Below the pieces are notes generated by a model. It saw only the letters and a list, made by a program, of their open reading frames with translations. It was not told the DNA's origin and did no database searches. A stretch of 64,000 bases of DNA from an uncultured Prevotellaceae bacterium (GTDB lineage Bacteria > Bacteroidota > Bacteroidia > Bacteroidales > Bacteroidaceae), in assembly GCA_946407895.1 (NCBI GenBank), contig CAMJQA010000004.1, positions 1-64,000 of the forward strand, read 5' to 3'. This document shows, piece by piece, positions 15,494 to 25,328 of the stretch (its first letter is position 1; each line of letters begins with the position of its first letter). Both the position numbers and the translations under genes were made by a program.

Positions 15494-18400
15494 CTAGAAG
15501 CTTCTTTTCTTTACTGAGTAGCCACGAGGATGAATTACAATCTTCACATAGCGAGTAATGGTACCCAATTCATATGTAACCTTTACAGGTATAAATGCAT
15601 TGTAGTCGAAACCTACATTCTGACCTCCCAGATTCTTGAAGATAAGTTCATTCGTGCCTGGATCATAGGTGACAGAAGGCTCAACACCACCTGAGGTAGT
15701 ACCAGATACGGCTGCTGATGTCATACCCTTGTTTTGTACATTATCAACAGACACCGTTTCGTCTGCAACCAGGTCATTATTAGCTACTTTCAAACCATAC
15801 TTAACATTGTTCGTATCCCACTGAATATTCGTAATGCCATAATACGTATAAAGTTCTGCTGCCCACTGCTTACTTGACTCACGTGTGCCAACCTTCTTTG
15901 CTGCATCAATCTCAGCCTGAGTAAAGGCTGTCTCACGTACGACATAACCAGCGAAGTCGGTCATAGTCAAGCCCTCGGCGCAAGAAATCTTAGAACCACC
16001 AGCAATACCATCAACAAAGTAGTCGGTGAAGTTGGCATCAACACGAATAGGCTCTACAAATGCCAGATAGAAGGGAGAGTTACCTACCTCGTAATAGTTC
16101 CAAGGATTCAGTTCACCCCAGATGTTCATCTTAATCTGCTTCGTATGACTATACTGTGGAGTTACACCATCTTTTTCCATTTCGTCTTTCAACGGATTCA
16201 GAATGGGATAAACCTTAGTGTTATCAGCCTTCAAAGAGGCAGTTGCAGCACCAGCATTTTCAACCCAGCTGTCGGCGGGATGAGAACCACCCCAATCAAT
16301 GTTCAGTACCTGTTGACCAGCCTGATTGTAGAAGACATATGCTTTCTCTGTGGTCTGCTGGGTTGTAGCACCATTTGCTATACTCCAAGTGTAAGGACCA
16401 TTGTTCTTATCAAAGTTACTGGTCATGTTATCACCAGCCCAAGTATAAGGACGAAGAGGCTGATAGTTCAAATCTGGATTATCATAGTGATATTGAACAT
16501 CATACTTGCTCAGAGGCTCGCCAAGACTGTTCAGGACATTCTGGTTGGGCTTTGTTGCGAACTGGAAGTCCCATGCGGGGCAAGCACCCATCATATTGCG
16601 CACTACCCATTCGTTACCAGTGGTAGGACGTGTGAAGCCTGACAACAGGTTGAAGTCATACTTAACCTTTGCACCAGCTGTAGAGGTGTTATACTGAACA
16701 GGAAGAACCCACAAGATATTGGGATCATCTTTGCACCAGTTGATGGTATTCTTACCGACAGTAGAGGTATTTGCAGGCAACGTATACTTCACTGTCCAGT
16801 AGAACCACAAATCGGGGAATGCAGAGGAATCTCCTGATTTGAAGTTAACCTTAATCTTGAAGGTTCGACCGTCATTGGGCAATGTGCCGATTTCATCAAT
16901 TCCAAGCTTCCAGCGAATAAGGATAGCATCACCTTCTGCGTTGGTTGTATTCTCGAAAATGGGAGCGAGACCATCATCGGCACCAGCAAGATTCTTACCA
17001 TCTGCACTGCCATATTCAGCCTTTACGTCGCGTACATACTTCTCATCGCTGAGAACATCCCATGTCATGTTAGCAATAGGATAGTTCTGCTCAAAGCGTG
17101 ACTGACTCATACCTACGATATTACCATTCTCATCCTTAATTTTACCATAGACATTGTTGATAACTTCTTTCCAAGTCATCGAAACTGTCTGGCTGGTGCA
17201 AGAAAGTTTCATATCAAGATTTTCCTTGTCATCAAGATGAATGTCAGCAAGTTTCTTGTTTATCCACTTAATCTTGAAGTAGCGCTGGTCAACCAACTTG
17301 TTGTTTACTGTATCCTCAAGAGTTACACATACGATAGGCTCTTTACCAACTACAGCCTCATTATCATGGCCATAGGCAGGATCATCAGGAAGAACAGGAT
17401 AGATTATATGGTTGGAAGCACCCCTAAGCTTTGCAAATTGCTGCTGATCCGTTCTGTGAGTTACATCGTTGTAAGCATCTTTAGGAATGGAAAAACGGAA
17501 AGCTAAACCGAACTGCTTCAACTCGTCCTTAGTAATCTGGATATGATTACCACCGGTTGAATAGTCACCAGTCACCAATGTGAACAGATTCAGTTGATTT
17601 TCTTCTTTTTCTTTATAGTAAACCTCCTTTGTTACACGATCATTGGCATCAATGAGAGATGCATAAATGTCTGTATAGTCCGAATAGTGAGGTTGCCAAT
17701 CGTATGTTGCATGAGCTGTGTAGGGAAGAGCCGCAATATAGGGCGTAAACTCAGTCTCCACAATGCGAGAATACTCAGAATAAACGTCGGTATAATCCTC
17801 AGCTTCTGCATAATTAGGATTCTTGGGCACCTTCAACGCGATTGTGCGGATTTGATCTGCATTCAAACCATTAGCCAACCTGGTTGTTGCGTCGTTCTTT
17901 TTCAGGTAAACGGTCATAATCTTAGTGCCATCCTTACCAACGCCAACTTCAGCCTTATTAACAGATACCAGAGAGTTTGCCTCAGGGCCAACAGCTGCAC
18001 GTGTATTAGCCACATTTGATACAACACTAACTTGATCAATCAGATAGCTGTTGTCATCAACGCTGTTAGGACTCAGACGATACAGAGCTGTTGTGTTCTT
18101 GTTGTCTACTCTTCTTTGAGCTTCACCAGGAATATTTTCAATGTTGATGTTCGCATTGTTTTCCTGACGCTGTCCGATACGGCCATTTACCATGTAAACT
18201 CGACGTGGGTTATAGATCAAAGTCTTAAACTCAATAGCCTCAATACCGCCAATGTACAGACGGGGAATCAAAGTTACGCTGCTGAGAACCTTATTCTGAA
18301 CAGATACATTATTCATCTTATTCATTTGTTCTTTCAGTTTCTCAGCCAAAGTAGCAGCTTTGCTGTTACCTTCATCAGCGGCGGCGAACAGCTTAACTTC

Positions 18401-20152
18401 TGCCTCTTTATCGTTCAAATCGATACCGAAATACTGAGCCAGAATCTCAGCGAGAACGTCTATATCACTCTGCAATGCCTCGTCACCCTCTTTGATAGTG
18501 CCTTCCAGTTCAGACAAAATAGCAGGCTTCAGCTCATTAATCTTAGCTGTAACCTCACTGGCAATCTTGTCATCAATCTTACCATACTCTTCCTGAAGCG
18601 TGCTAATAGCAGTGTTGATACCAGAAAGATCCTGATTGAATTCACCATTCTCAATCTTGGTGAGCAGTTCGCCTACAGCCTTGTTAACAGCCTCGTCAGC
18701 AGCTGCTTTGGCAGCAGCAGCAATAGCAGCAGCTGTGGGAATACCACCCTTCAGGGCATCAATCTGACCCTTCAGGTCGGCATAGTTGGCACCTACGGTA
18801 GTAGCCAGTGCGTTAACGGCATTGTCAATATCGGTCTGGCTTACAGCGTTGGCGGTCAGAGCGTCAACAACACCCTGCAGAGTAGCCAGCTGGCCCTTCA
18901 GCTCGTTAACAGCAGCAGTAGCCTTGCCAATCTCCTCGGTGGCAGCGCCCTGGGCAGAAGCAATCTGACCCTCAAGACCCTTAACGGCATCCTGCAGAGA
19001 CTTGATGTCACCATTCTGCAGAGCAGTGAGAGCATCCTGCAGAGACTTGATGGCAGCATTGTTGTCAGCCTGGCCGTTGGTCAGGGTAGCAATGCGTGCG
19101 CTTGCCTCACCAAACAGGTTGTCAATCTTTGTCTGAATGTCGTTGTCGGCAGCAATCAGACCTGCAACGGCAGTCTGCAAGCTGGCAACGTCACCCTTAA
19201 CGGCGTCGAGACCATTCTGCAGAACCTCAATCTGCTTCTGATTGTTGGAAATCAGACCCTTCAGAGCCTCAACCTGGTCGTTCACCTTGTTGCCCAGAGC
19301 ATCGATGGCATCCTGAGCCTTCTGGTTGGCGGCCTTCATGTCGGCCAGCTGAGTAGCCTGGCCCTCAATCTTAGCCTTGTTCTCGGCAGCCTGAGCGGCA
19401 GCTGAAGTCACCTGCTGGCCAAATACGTTGATCTGGCTGTTCAGGGTCTCCTGAGCATTCTTCAGGTTTTCAGCGATGGTTGCCAGATTCGTAGCGTTCT
19501 GGGCAGCCTGCAGCTTAGCCTCATCGGCAGTGCCCTGAGCCTTCTCGGCAGCAGCCTGGGCGGCCTTGGCAGCATCCAGAGCCTGGCTGGCCAGGGTGTA
19601 AGCCTCGTTGGCGCGTGCAGTAGCGGTGGTGATACCCTGCTGCAGCTCCTTGTCAGCCTGAAGCAGACCGGTAATGGTCTTGCCCTGCTCGGCGAGAGTT
19701 GCATTGGCGGCATCGATTGAGCCCTTCAATGCATTCTGGGCGTCGGTCACCAGGGTGGTGGCAGCTGCAACGGCAGCGCGCTGAGCCTCGGCAGCCTTCA
19801 CGTCTGCATAGCTGTTGGCAGCCTTCTCGGCAGCCTCAGCCTTGGAGGCAGCCTCGCCGGCAGCAGCGTTCTTGGCATCTGCTACAGCGTTGTTGATGGA
19901 AGTCTGCAGGGCAGCATCGGCATTCTTGTAAGCTGTTTCCAGGCTTGACAGCTGTGCCTGCAGATTGTTGGCCTCAATCTCCAGATTGTGAACCTTGTCA
20001 GCAACCAGAGAATTAAGGTCGGTCGATTGGTTTCTAATCTCGTTGCGCAGCTCGGCGATGTCATCGTCGTAGTCCTTACAAGAGTTCAAACCGCCTATGG
20101 CAGTCACTACCAGTGCTGCCAACAGGATTGAGCGAAATTGATTCTTTCTCAT
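15494..20152 (-). CDS. Coiled-coil surface lipoprotein, copy B (complete)
   Basis: 1552 residues from MRKNQF; the frame extends eight codons upstream, but only this start puts the signal peptide in place. The signal ends in GGLNSC and is followed by KDYDDDI, which fits a lipoprotein with the acidic export signal that directs Bacteroidota lipoproteins to the cell surface. Residues about 25-560 are an almost unbroken Ala/Gln/Asn-rich coiled coil with no Pro for long stretches and internal repeats (SLQDALTALQNGD, KGGIPTAAAIAAAA). From about 600 the protein is beta-rich with aromatic residues and ends at HPRGYSVKKRSF. It resembles the Bacteroidota proteins annotated with a 'PL29 lyase N-terminal' CKDYDDDI region, but I see no catalytic motif. 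The stalk matches copy A closely at the DNA level, while the head is diverged. Likely a surface stalk with a binding head (inference). Confidence 0.88.
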   Translation of the reverse strand: MRKNQFRSILLAALVVTAIGGLNSCKDYDDDIAELRNEIRNQSTDLNSLVADKVHNLEIEANNLQAQLSSLETAYKNADAALQTSINNAVADAKNAAAGEAASKAEAAEKAANSYADVKAAEAQRAAVAAATTLVTDAQNALKGSIDAANATLAEQGKTITGLLQADKELQQGITTATARANEAYTLASQALDAAKAAQAAAEKAQGTADEAKLQAAQNATNLATIAENLKNAQETLNSQINVFGQQVTSAAAQAAENKAKIEGQATQLADMKAANQKAQDAIDALGNKVNDQVEALKGLISNNQKQIEVLQNGLDAVKGDVASLQTAVAGLIAADNDIQTKIDNLFGEASARIATLTNGQADNNAAIKSLQDALTALQNGDIKSLQDAVKGLEGQIASAQGAATEEIGKATAAVNELKGQLATLQGVVDALTANAVSQTDIDNAVNALATTVGANYADLKGQIDALKGGIPTAAAIAAAAKAAADEAVNKAVGELLTKIENGEFNQDLSGINTAISTLQEEYGKIDDKIASEVTAKINELKPAILSELEGTIKEGDEALQSDIDVLAEILAQYFGIDLNDKEAEVKLFAAADEGNSKAATLAEKLKEQMNKMNNVSVQNKVLSSVTLIPRLYIGGIEAIEFKTLIYNPRRVYMVNGRIGQRQENNANINIENIPGEAQRRVDNKNTTALYRLSPNSVDDNSYLIDQVSVVSNVANTRAAVGPEANSLVSVNKAEVGVGKDGTKIMTVYLKKNDATTRLANGLNADQIRTIALKVPKNPNYAEAEDYTDVYSEYSRIVETEFTPYIAALPYTAHATYDWQPHYSDYTDIYASLIDANDRVTKEVYYKEKEENQLNLFTLVTGDYSTGGNHIQITKDELKQFGLAFRFSIPKDAYNDVTHRTDQQQFAKLRGASNHIIYPVLPDDPAYGHDNEAVVGKEPIVCVTLEDTVNNKLVDQRYFKIKWINKKLADIHLDDKENLDMKLSCTSQTVSMTWKEVINNVYGKIKDENGNIVGMSQSRFEQNYPIANMTWDVLSDEKYVRDVKAEYGSADGKNLAGADDGLAPIFENTTNAEGDAILIRWKLGIDEIGTLPNDGRTFKIKVNFKSGDSSAFPDLWFYWTVKYTLPANTSTVGKNTINWCKDDPNILWVLPVQYNTSTAGAKVKYDFNLLSGFTRPTTGNEWVVRNMMGACPAWDFQFATKPNQNVLNSLGEPLSKYDVQYHYDNPDLNYQPLRPYTWAGDNMTSNFDKNNGPYTWSIANGATTQQTTEKAYVFYNQAGQQVLNIDWGGSHPADSWVENAGAATASLKADNTKVYPILNPLKDEMEKDGVTPQYSHTKQIKMNIWGELNPWNYYEVGNSPFYLAFVEPIRVDANFTDYFVDGIAGGSKISCAEGLTMTDFAGYVVRETAFTQAEIDAAKKVGTRESSKQWAAELYTYYGITNIQWDTNNVKYGLKVANNDLVADETVSVDNVQNKGMTSAAVSGTTSGGVEPSVTYDPGTNELIFKNLGGQNVGFDYNAFIPVKVTYELGTITRYVKIVIHPRGYSVKKRSF

Positions 20153-20484
20153 TTGACAAAAAATTAAATTAAACATAAATTTTAATAATTGTTTTTAGTT
20201 CTTTCTTGTTTCTTTACTTCGTTTTGTTGGTTGTTTTCTTAGTCTCTTTTCCTTTCTGTTTCTTGAATTTTCGGTTTATAGTTTTTTTGTTGTTGAACTT
20301 ATATACATTATTTATATTAGCCCCGCCGGGCTTCATCTTACCTTGTTTTTACCGTCTTTTGGCCCACTCTCGCACAGAGAGCGATATAAATTATGTTAAA
20401 ATCCGCGGTGATATAAGTGGTTAGGAATCTGTGGAATGTGTATTTCTTAGAATGGAAATGTGTAAAATATTTTGATAAAATGAA
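20153..20484. other. Long AT-rich leader and promoter region of copy B
   Basis: No gene. On - it is a very A-rich leader before the ATG, as in highly expressed Bacteroidota genes, with a small hairpin AGCCC-CGCC-GGGCT at 20319-20332. I could not pick out a convincing TAnnTTTG box. Confidence 0.45.
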
Positions 20485-20520
20485 AAGAGCGCGTTGAAAA
20501 GATTTTTTCAACGCACTCTT
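20485..20520 (-). terminator. Terminator of the ACT gene
   Basis: AAGAGTGCGTTGAAAA against TTTTCAACGCGCTCTT (one mismatch) with a 4-nt loop, followed by a T-rich stretch on -. It lies 58 bp after the ACT gene stop. Confidence 0.75.
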
Positions 20521-20577
20521 AAATGGTGTGGATAAGGCTGTTTAGCCTTGTCTTTTTGTCAAAAATTAGGACAAATC

Positions 20578-21012
20578 TTAATTCTCGCCTCCTCCGGCCA
20601 GGTCGTTCTCGTCAATGAAACTCAGATGATGCTGAAGAATAACATCGTGTGCCTTTTCTGTCTGGTCGGTGCGGAAGATGAGAATTCCCTTTCCGCCCCA
20701 AAGGAAGGTGTACATGTAGGTTATGCTGATATCTGCATCGCTAATAATGCGAACGGCATCAGCGGCTTTGCCCGGCTCATTGTCCAGCTCCAGGGCAAAG
20801 ACATCAGAAAGGGCTACGGCCACACCGGCATCCTTCAGTTCCTGATAGGCGCGTGAGGGCTCGCTGCAGATGAGGCGGTAGATGCCATACTCAGCCGTAT
20901 CGGCTATGGTGGAAGCAATAATCTGGATGCCAGACTGCTTCAGGATGTCGAGAACCTTGACGAGTGTGCCGGAACGGTTCTCGATGAAAATGGAAAGCTG
21001 ATTGATAGTCAT
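20578..21012 (-). CDS. Tandem ACT-domain amino-acid-binding protein
   Basis: 144 residues forming two ACT domains (about 1-70 and 72-140), beginning TINQLSIFIENRSGTLVKVLDIL. There is no catalytic domain. ACT domains bind amino acids and act as sensors. It follows the second phenylacetate-CoA ligase gene by 33 bp and ends the transcription unit, so it probably senses an aromatic or other amino acid for that pathway. This ligase-ACT pairing recurs in anaerobes (known association). It is not an acetolactate synthase small subunit by context, since no ilv gene is near. Confidence 0.85.
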   Translation of the reverse strand: MTINQLSIFIENRSGTLVKVLDILKQSGIQIIASTIADTAEYGIYRLICSEPSRAYQELKDAGVAVALSDVFALELDNEPGKAADAVRIISDADISITYMYTFLWGGKGILIFRTDQTEKAHDVILQHHLSFIDENDLAGGGEN

Positions 21013-21045
21013 GTGTATAAAGTTTGGAATTTGTTGTTTTGCTGT

Positions 21046-22356
21046 TTATTGATAAACCTTTCGCTTGTCAACGACTCGGACTGCCTTACCCTCGCTAACA
21101 GGGAGGGTGCCACGAGAGACGAGGCGGACAATCGGGGTCAGCAGGATTTCGTCCTTCAGCCGACGGCGGATTTCCTTCTCCAGCTCCTGGAGGGCCTTGT
21201 AGTCATCGGTCCCTTCTGCCAATTCAACTTCTACGGTCATGTTGTCGTTATTGTCGTCGGTAGTCAGGGTGATGAGGTAGTTGTTGCCCAGTTGCGGGAA
21301 CTGCATGAGGATCTTCTCAATCTGGATGGGGAAGATATTGACGCCGCGCAGCACCATCATGTCATCGGAGCGACCGCGCATACGGTCGAGGCGGATATGA
21401 TTGCGGCCGCAGGGGCACGAACGGCCCAGCACGCGGGTGAGGTCGCGGGTGCGATAGCGCAGGAGAGGCATGGCCTGACGGCACAGCGTGGTCAGCACGA
21501 GCTCGCCTATCTCGCCGTCGGGCATTGGCTCCAGCGTTTCGGGGTCGACAATCTCTACGATATAATAGTCTTCCCAGAAGTGTAGTCCGTTCTGCTCGGG
21601 ACACTCGAAGCCTACGCCGGGGCCGCACATCTCACTCATTCCGAAGGAATTGTAGGCCTTCACACCCATCATGTCCTGAATGCGCTGGCGCTGTTCTTCG
21701 GAGTGAGGCTCGGCACCGATGGCCAATACCTTCAGCTTTGTGTCGCGACGCGGATCGACACCCTGCTCCTGCATCACCTCGTAGAGACGCGTTACATAGG
21801 AGGGAACGGCGTGAATGGCGGTTGTGCCAAAGTCGCGGATGAACTTTATCTGGCGCAGGGAATTACCGGCTGCGGCAGGTACGGTGAGCATGCCAAGGCG
21901 CTCAGCCCCGTACTGAAAGCCCAGACCGCCGGTGAACATGCCATAGCCTGATGAGTTCTGGAAGACGTCATCGGGCCGCAGGCCCACCATCCATAGGTTG
22001 CGTGCCACCTGGTTGGCCCATTCGTCGAGGTCTTTCTGCGTATGCAGGATGACTGTTGGGTTGCCAGTTGTGCCTGATGAGGAATGCAAGCGCACACAGT
22101 CGCGCAGGGGTACGCATGACATGCCGAAGGGGTATGTCTCGCGCAAATCTGCCTTTGTGGTGAACGGCAGTTTCCTGACGTCGGCCAACGTTTTGATGTC
22201 GTCGGGTGTGATACCCATTTCCTTGAATTTCTTCTGGTAGAATTCATTTTTCAAACAGTGACGCACGGTCTTCTGTAGGCGCTCCAGCTGGAGTGCCTCT
22301 ATCTGCTGGCGCGTCATTGTTTCCAGCTCGGGATTGAAATAAGGTGAATAAGTCAT
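21046..22356 (-). CDS. paaK: Phenylacetate-CoA ligase family protein (second copy)
   Basis: 436 residues. An adenylate-forming enzyme of the PaaK type that activates phenylacetate or a related aryl acid with ATP and joins it to CoA. The AMP-binding loop is HSSSGTTGNPTV, YNSFGMSEMCGPG is the adenine-binding region and YRTRDLTRVLGR.CPCG and DDMMVLRGVNIFP mark the hinge to the C-terminal lid. It lies 23 bp downstream of a paralog with the same layout; the two differ throughout, so they may prefer different aryl acids. It could instead serve an unrelated acid; the family is broad. Confidence 0.88.
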   Translation of the reverse strand: MTYSPYFNPELETMTRQQIEALQLERLQKTVRHCLKNEFYQKKFKEMGITPDDIKTLADVRKLPFTTKADLRETYPFGMSCVPLRDCVRLHSSSGTTGNPTVILHTQKDLDEWANQVARNLWMVGLRPDDVFQNSSGYGMFTGGLGFQYGAERLGMLTVPAAAGNSLRQIKFIRDFGTTAIHAVPSYVTRLYEVMQEQGVDPRRDTKLKVLAIGAEPHSEEQRQRIQDMMGVKAYNSFGMSEMCGPGVGFECPEQNGLHFWEDYYIVEIVDPETLEPMPDGEIGELVLTTLCRQAMPLLRYRTRDLTRVLGRSCPCGRNHIRLDRMRGRSDDMMVLRGVNIFPIQIEKILMQFPQLGNNYLITLTTDDNNDNMTVEVELAEGTDDYKALQELEKEIRRRLKDEILLTPIVRLVSRGTLPVSEGKAVRVVDKRKVYQ

Positions 22357-22379
22357 ATTTTAATAGTTCAAATGACGGA

Positions 22380-23687
22380 TTATATCTTGCGTTTATCGAT
22401 GACATGAGCACTCTTGCCCTGGCTGCGTTCGATGGTGCCTGGTGCCTTCAGCTGTACTTTTGCGCCAATGCTTAAAACGCTCTTCAGGCGGGCTGCCAGG
22501 CGCTTCTCCAGTTCATCGATGGCTGCAGGCGTATCGAAGGTGCTGGTGAAATACTCTTGGCGCAACTCTACCTGTACCTGCAGGGTGTCCAGGTTGTTCA
22601 CGCGATCCACAATGAGCATATAGCGGGGCGCGAACTCCTTCATGCTGAGCACCACACTCTCCACCTGCGAGGGGAATACATTGATGCCGCGAATGATGAG
22701 CATGTCGTCGCTGCGCCCTTCGATGCGGCTCATGCGGACGCTGGTGCGACCGCAACCGCACTGCCCGTCCATGAGCGAGCACAGGTCGCGCGTACGGTAA
22801 CGCAGTACGGGCATGCCCTCCTTCGTAAGCGTCGTGAACACCAGCTCGCCGGTCTGCCCCTTGGGAAGAGGCTCCAGGGTGACAGGATTGATTACCTCGG
22901 GGTAGAAGTGATCCTCGTTGATATGCGATCCGTGCTGCTCCTGGCACTCATAGCTGACACTGGGACCCATAATCTCGCTGAGGCCGTATAGGTTATAGCC
23001 CTTCAGGCCCAGGCGTTTCTGAATCTCGGCACGCATGTTCTCCGTCCAGGGCTCAGCGCCAAAGGCTCCCACGCGCAGGTGTATCTGATCCTTGGTGATA
23101 CCCATCTTCTCCATTGTCTCGGCCAGATAGAGGGCATAGGAGGGCGTACAGGCGATGCCGGTGATGCCCAGGTCGCGAATGAGGCGTGCATGCTTCTCGG
23201 TGTTGCCCGTAGAGGCAGGTACCACCGCGGCGCCAATCATCTCAACACCATTGTGGGCACCCAGTCCGCCAGTGAACAGGCCATAGCCGTATGATACGGA
23301 GAAAATGTCGTTGCGCCCTACACCGTATGCCGTGAGGCAGCGAGCCATACATTCGGTCCATACCCCAATGTCCTTGCGCGTATAGCCTACGATGGTAGGA
23401 TTGCCCGTAGTGCCGCTGGAGGCATGGATGCGGATTATCTCGCTCTGCGGAGCTGCCTGCAGACCGAAGGGATAGTTGTCGCGCAGGTCCTTCTTCGTGG
23501 TGAAGGGAAGCTTGACGATGTCGTCGATAGTCTGTATGTCATCAGGTGTGATGTCCATAGACTGCAGCTTATGGCGATAGAAGGGCACATTGTGGTAGAC
23601 ATACTCCACAATCTTGTGGAGGCGTTTACCCTGGAGCGCGCTCATCTCGTCGCGGCTCATACATTCTTTGTTTGGATTCCAAATCAT
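22380..23687 (-). CDS. paaK: Phenylacetate-CoA ligase family protein (first copy)
   Basis: 435 residues, same family and motifs as its neighbour: HASSGTTGNPTIVGY, YNLYGLSEIMGPS, YRTRDLCSLMDGQCGCG and DDMLIIRGINVFPSQVE. It is the first gene of a three-gene unit with the second ligase and the ACT protein. A -7 box (TATTTTTG on -) is at 23722-23729. Together with IorAB at 28.8-31.0 kb it could link free arylacetates, arylacetyl-CoA and aryl pyruvates. Confidence 0.9.
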   Translation of the reverse strand: MIWNPNKECMSRDEMSALQGKRLHKIVEYVYHNVPFYRHKLQSMDITPDDIQTIDDIVKLPFTTKKDLRDNYPFGLQAAPQSEIIRIHASSGTTGNPTIVGYTRKDIGVWTECMARCLTAYGVGRNDIFSVSYGYGLFTGGLGAHNGVEMIGAAVVPASTGNTEKHARLIRDLGITGIACTPSYALYLAETMEKMGITKDQIHLRVGAFGAEPWTENMRAEIQKRLGLKGYNLYGLSEIMGPSVSYECQEQHGSHINEDHFYPEVINPVTLEPLPKGQTGELVFTTLTKEGMPVLRYRTRDLCSLMDGQCGCGRTSVRMSRIEGRSDDMLIIRGINVFPSQVESVVLSMKEFAPRYMLIVDRVNNLDTLQVQVELRQEYFTSTFDTPAAIDELEKRLAARLKSVLSIGAKVQLKAPGTIERSQGKSAHVIDKRKI

Positions 23688-23721
23688 ATTGTTTCTGCGT
23701 TGATATTGATGTAATCCGATG

Positions 23722-23729
23722 CAAAAATA
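23722..23729 (-). promoter_or_regulatory. Promoter of the paaK-paaK-ACT unit, -7 element
   Basis: TATTTTTG on -, a perfect TAnnTTTG, 35 bp before the first ligase start. No clear -33 box. Confidence 0.55.
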
Positions 23730-23790
23730 CGATTTTTTCTTTATTTCAGCATCTGTTTACTGATAATTTTTCTTATTGTTATAGCTGTTA

Positions 23791-25305
23791 TTATTTGTAG
23801 CACTCAAACATTCGTTCTACTTTTGCCCGCTCCATCTTAGGTGTGAAGAGGCTGACGAGCCATACCACCGGGAAGCCGCCCAGCATGGCGATAGCACCAC
23901 AATTGATGGGGTTGATGGGATTCCCGAGCAGCATGTTTACAACCGTCAGGCCCACGCCCCAGGCAAAGCAGGCCCACACACTGGCTGTCGTTACGCCGCG
24001 CCAGTAGAGGCCCAGCATGAAGGGAGCCAGGAAGGCTCCGGCCAGAGCGCCCCACGAGATACCCATCAACTGGGCAATGAACGTAGGCGGATTGAGGGCA
24101 ATGAGCAGGGAGATAACGATGAAGAAAACAATAAGTACACGCATGACAACGACCTTACGACGCTCTATGCGTTCGGCCACGATGTCGTCTATAGTGCCTT
24201 CCTCCACCTCGCCGGGCAGCGATTTCTTGTCGCGATAGATGAGGTCGAGCGTCATCGTTGACGAAGAGGTGAGGACCAGGGAAGCCAGAGTGGACATGGA
24301 AGCCGAGAGCACGAGCAGGACCACCAGGGCGATGAGGGCCGGTGAGAGCTGCACCAGCATGGCAGGCACGATGGAGTCGAAGGCAATCTTGCCATTCTCG
24401 GCGATTACAGGGTCGTAGAGACGTCCGAAGCCACCCAGGAAATAGCATCCGCCAGCTACGATAAGCGCAAAGACGGTGCTGATGATGGTTCCGCGGCGGA
24501 TGGCACTCTCGTCAGTGATGCTATAGAACTTACCCACCATCTGGGGCAAGCCCATCGTGCCCAGGGAAGTAAGGATGACCACACCCAGCAGCCCCCAAGG
24601 GTCGGGCCCGAACCAAGAAGAGAATACGCCCACCTGACCGTCGTCGCCCGCCATTGAGCCCAGCTTGCCTACAGCCTCGGCGAGTCCGCCCTGCGATGCC
24701 AGCACGGCAATGATTACGGCCACTATACCGAAGAGCATGATGATGCCCTGGATGAAATCATTCATGGCTGTAGCCTTATAGCCGCCCAGGATGACATAGA
24801 CGGCAGTGAGCAGGGCCATAATGACCACGCAGTACTCATAGGGTATGCCGAAGCCCATCTCGAAGAGCGTGGATATGCCCTTATAGACACCGGCTGTATA
24901 GGGGATGAGGAATACAAAGGCAATGACGGAAGCCACCACGCGCAGGCCCTGGCTGGAGAAACGTGTGCCAAAGAAGTCGGGCATGGTGCGGCTCTCGATG
25001 TGCTGCGTCATCAGCTTCGTGCGCTTGCCCAGGAGGAGCCAGGCCAAGAGGGAGCCTATCACAGCATTGCCTATACCAATCCAAGTGGATGAGAGTCCGT
25101 ACTTCCAGCCGAATTGTCCTGCATATCCCACAAAGACGACGGCCGAGAAGTAACTGGTTCCAAATGCGAAGGCTGTGAGCCACGGCCCTACCGAACGGCC
25201 ACCCAGTACAAAGCCTTCCACACTGCTGGCCTGCTTGCGGGAGTAAATGCCTACTCCAATCATTATGGCCAGGAAAACGACGGTTAAGAATATCTTGATA
25301 AACAT
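23791..25305 (-). CDS. Sodium/solute symporter (SSS family)
   Basis: 504 residues from MFIKIFL at 25305. The longer frame to 25371 overlaps the porin gene and adds a polar tail before the first membrane helix, so I reject it. About 13 hydrophobic helices are visible. SSS-family segments include GRSVGPWLTAFAFGTSYFSA (first core helix) and YVILGGYKATAMNDFIQG. It sits in the inner membrane and takes up a solute with Na+; PutP-like members carry proline and others carry sugars or organic acids, so the substrate is open. It is the last gene of an aminotransferase-porin-symporter unit, which favours an amino acid or 2-oxo acid substrate (inference). Confidence 0.88.
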   Translation of the reverse strand: MFIKIFLTVVFLAIMIGVGIYSRKQASSVEGFVLGGRSVGPWLTAFAFGTSYFSAVVFVGYAGQFGWKYGLSSTWIGIGNAVIGSLLAWLLLGKRTKLMTQHIESRTMPDFFGTRFSSQGLRVVASVIAFVFLIPYTAGVYKGISTLFEMGFGIPYEYCVVIMALLTAVYVILGGYKATAMNDFIQGIIMLFGIVAVIIAVLASQGGLAEAVGKLGSMAGDDGQVGVFSSWFGPDPWGLLGVVILTSLGTMGLPQMVGKFYSITDESAIRRGTIISTVFALIVAGGCYFLGGFGRLYDPVIAENGKIAFDSIVPAMLVQLSPALIALVVLLVLSASMSTLASLVLTSSSTMTLDLIYRDKKSLPGEVEEGTIDDIVAERIERRKVVVMRVLIVFFIVISLLIALNPPTFIAQLMGISWGALAGAFLAPFMLGLYWRGVTTASVWACFAWGVGLTVVNMLLGNPINPINCGAIAMLGGFPVVWLVSLFTPKMERAKVERMFECYK

Positions 25306-25328
25306 GGTGTTTTGATTTTTTTTCTTGA

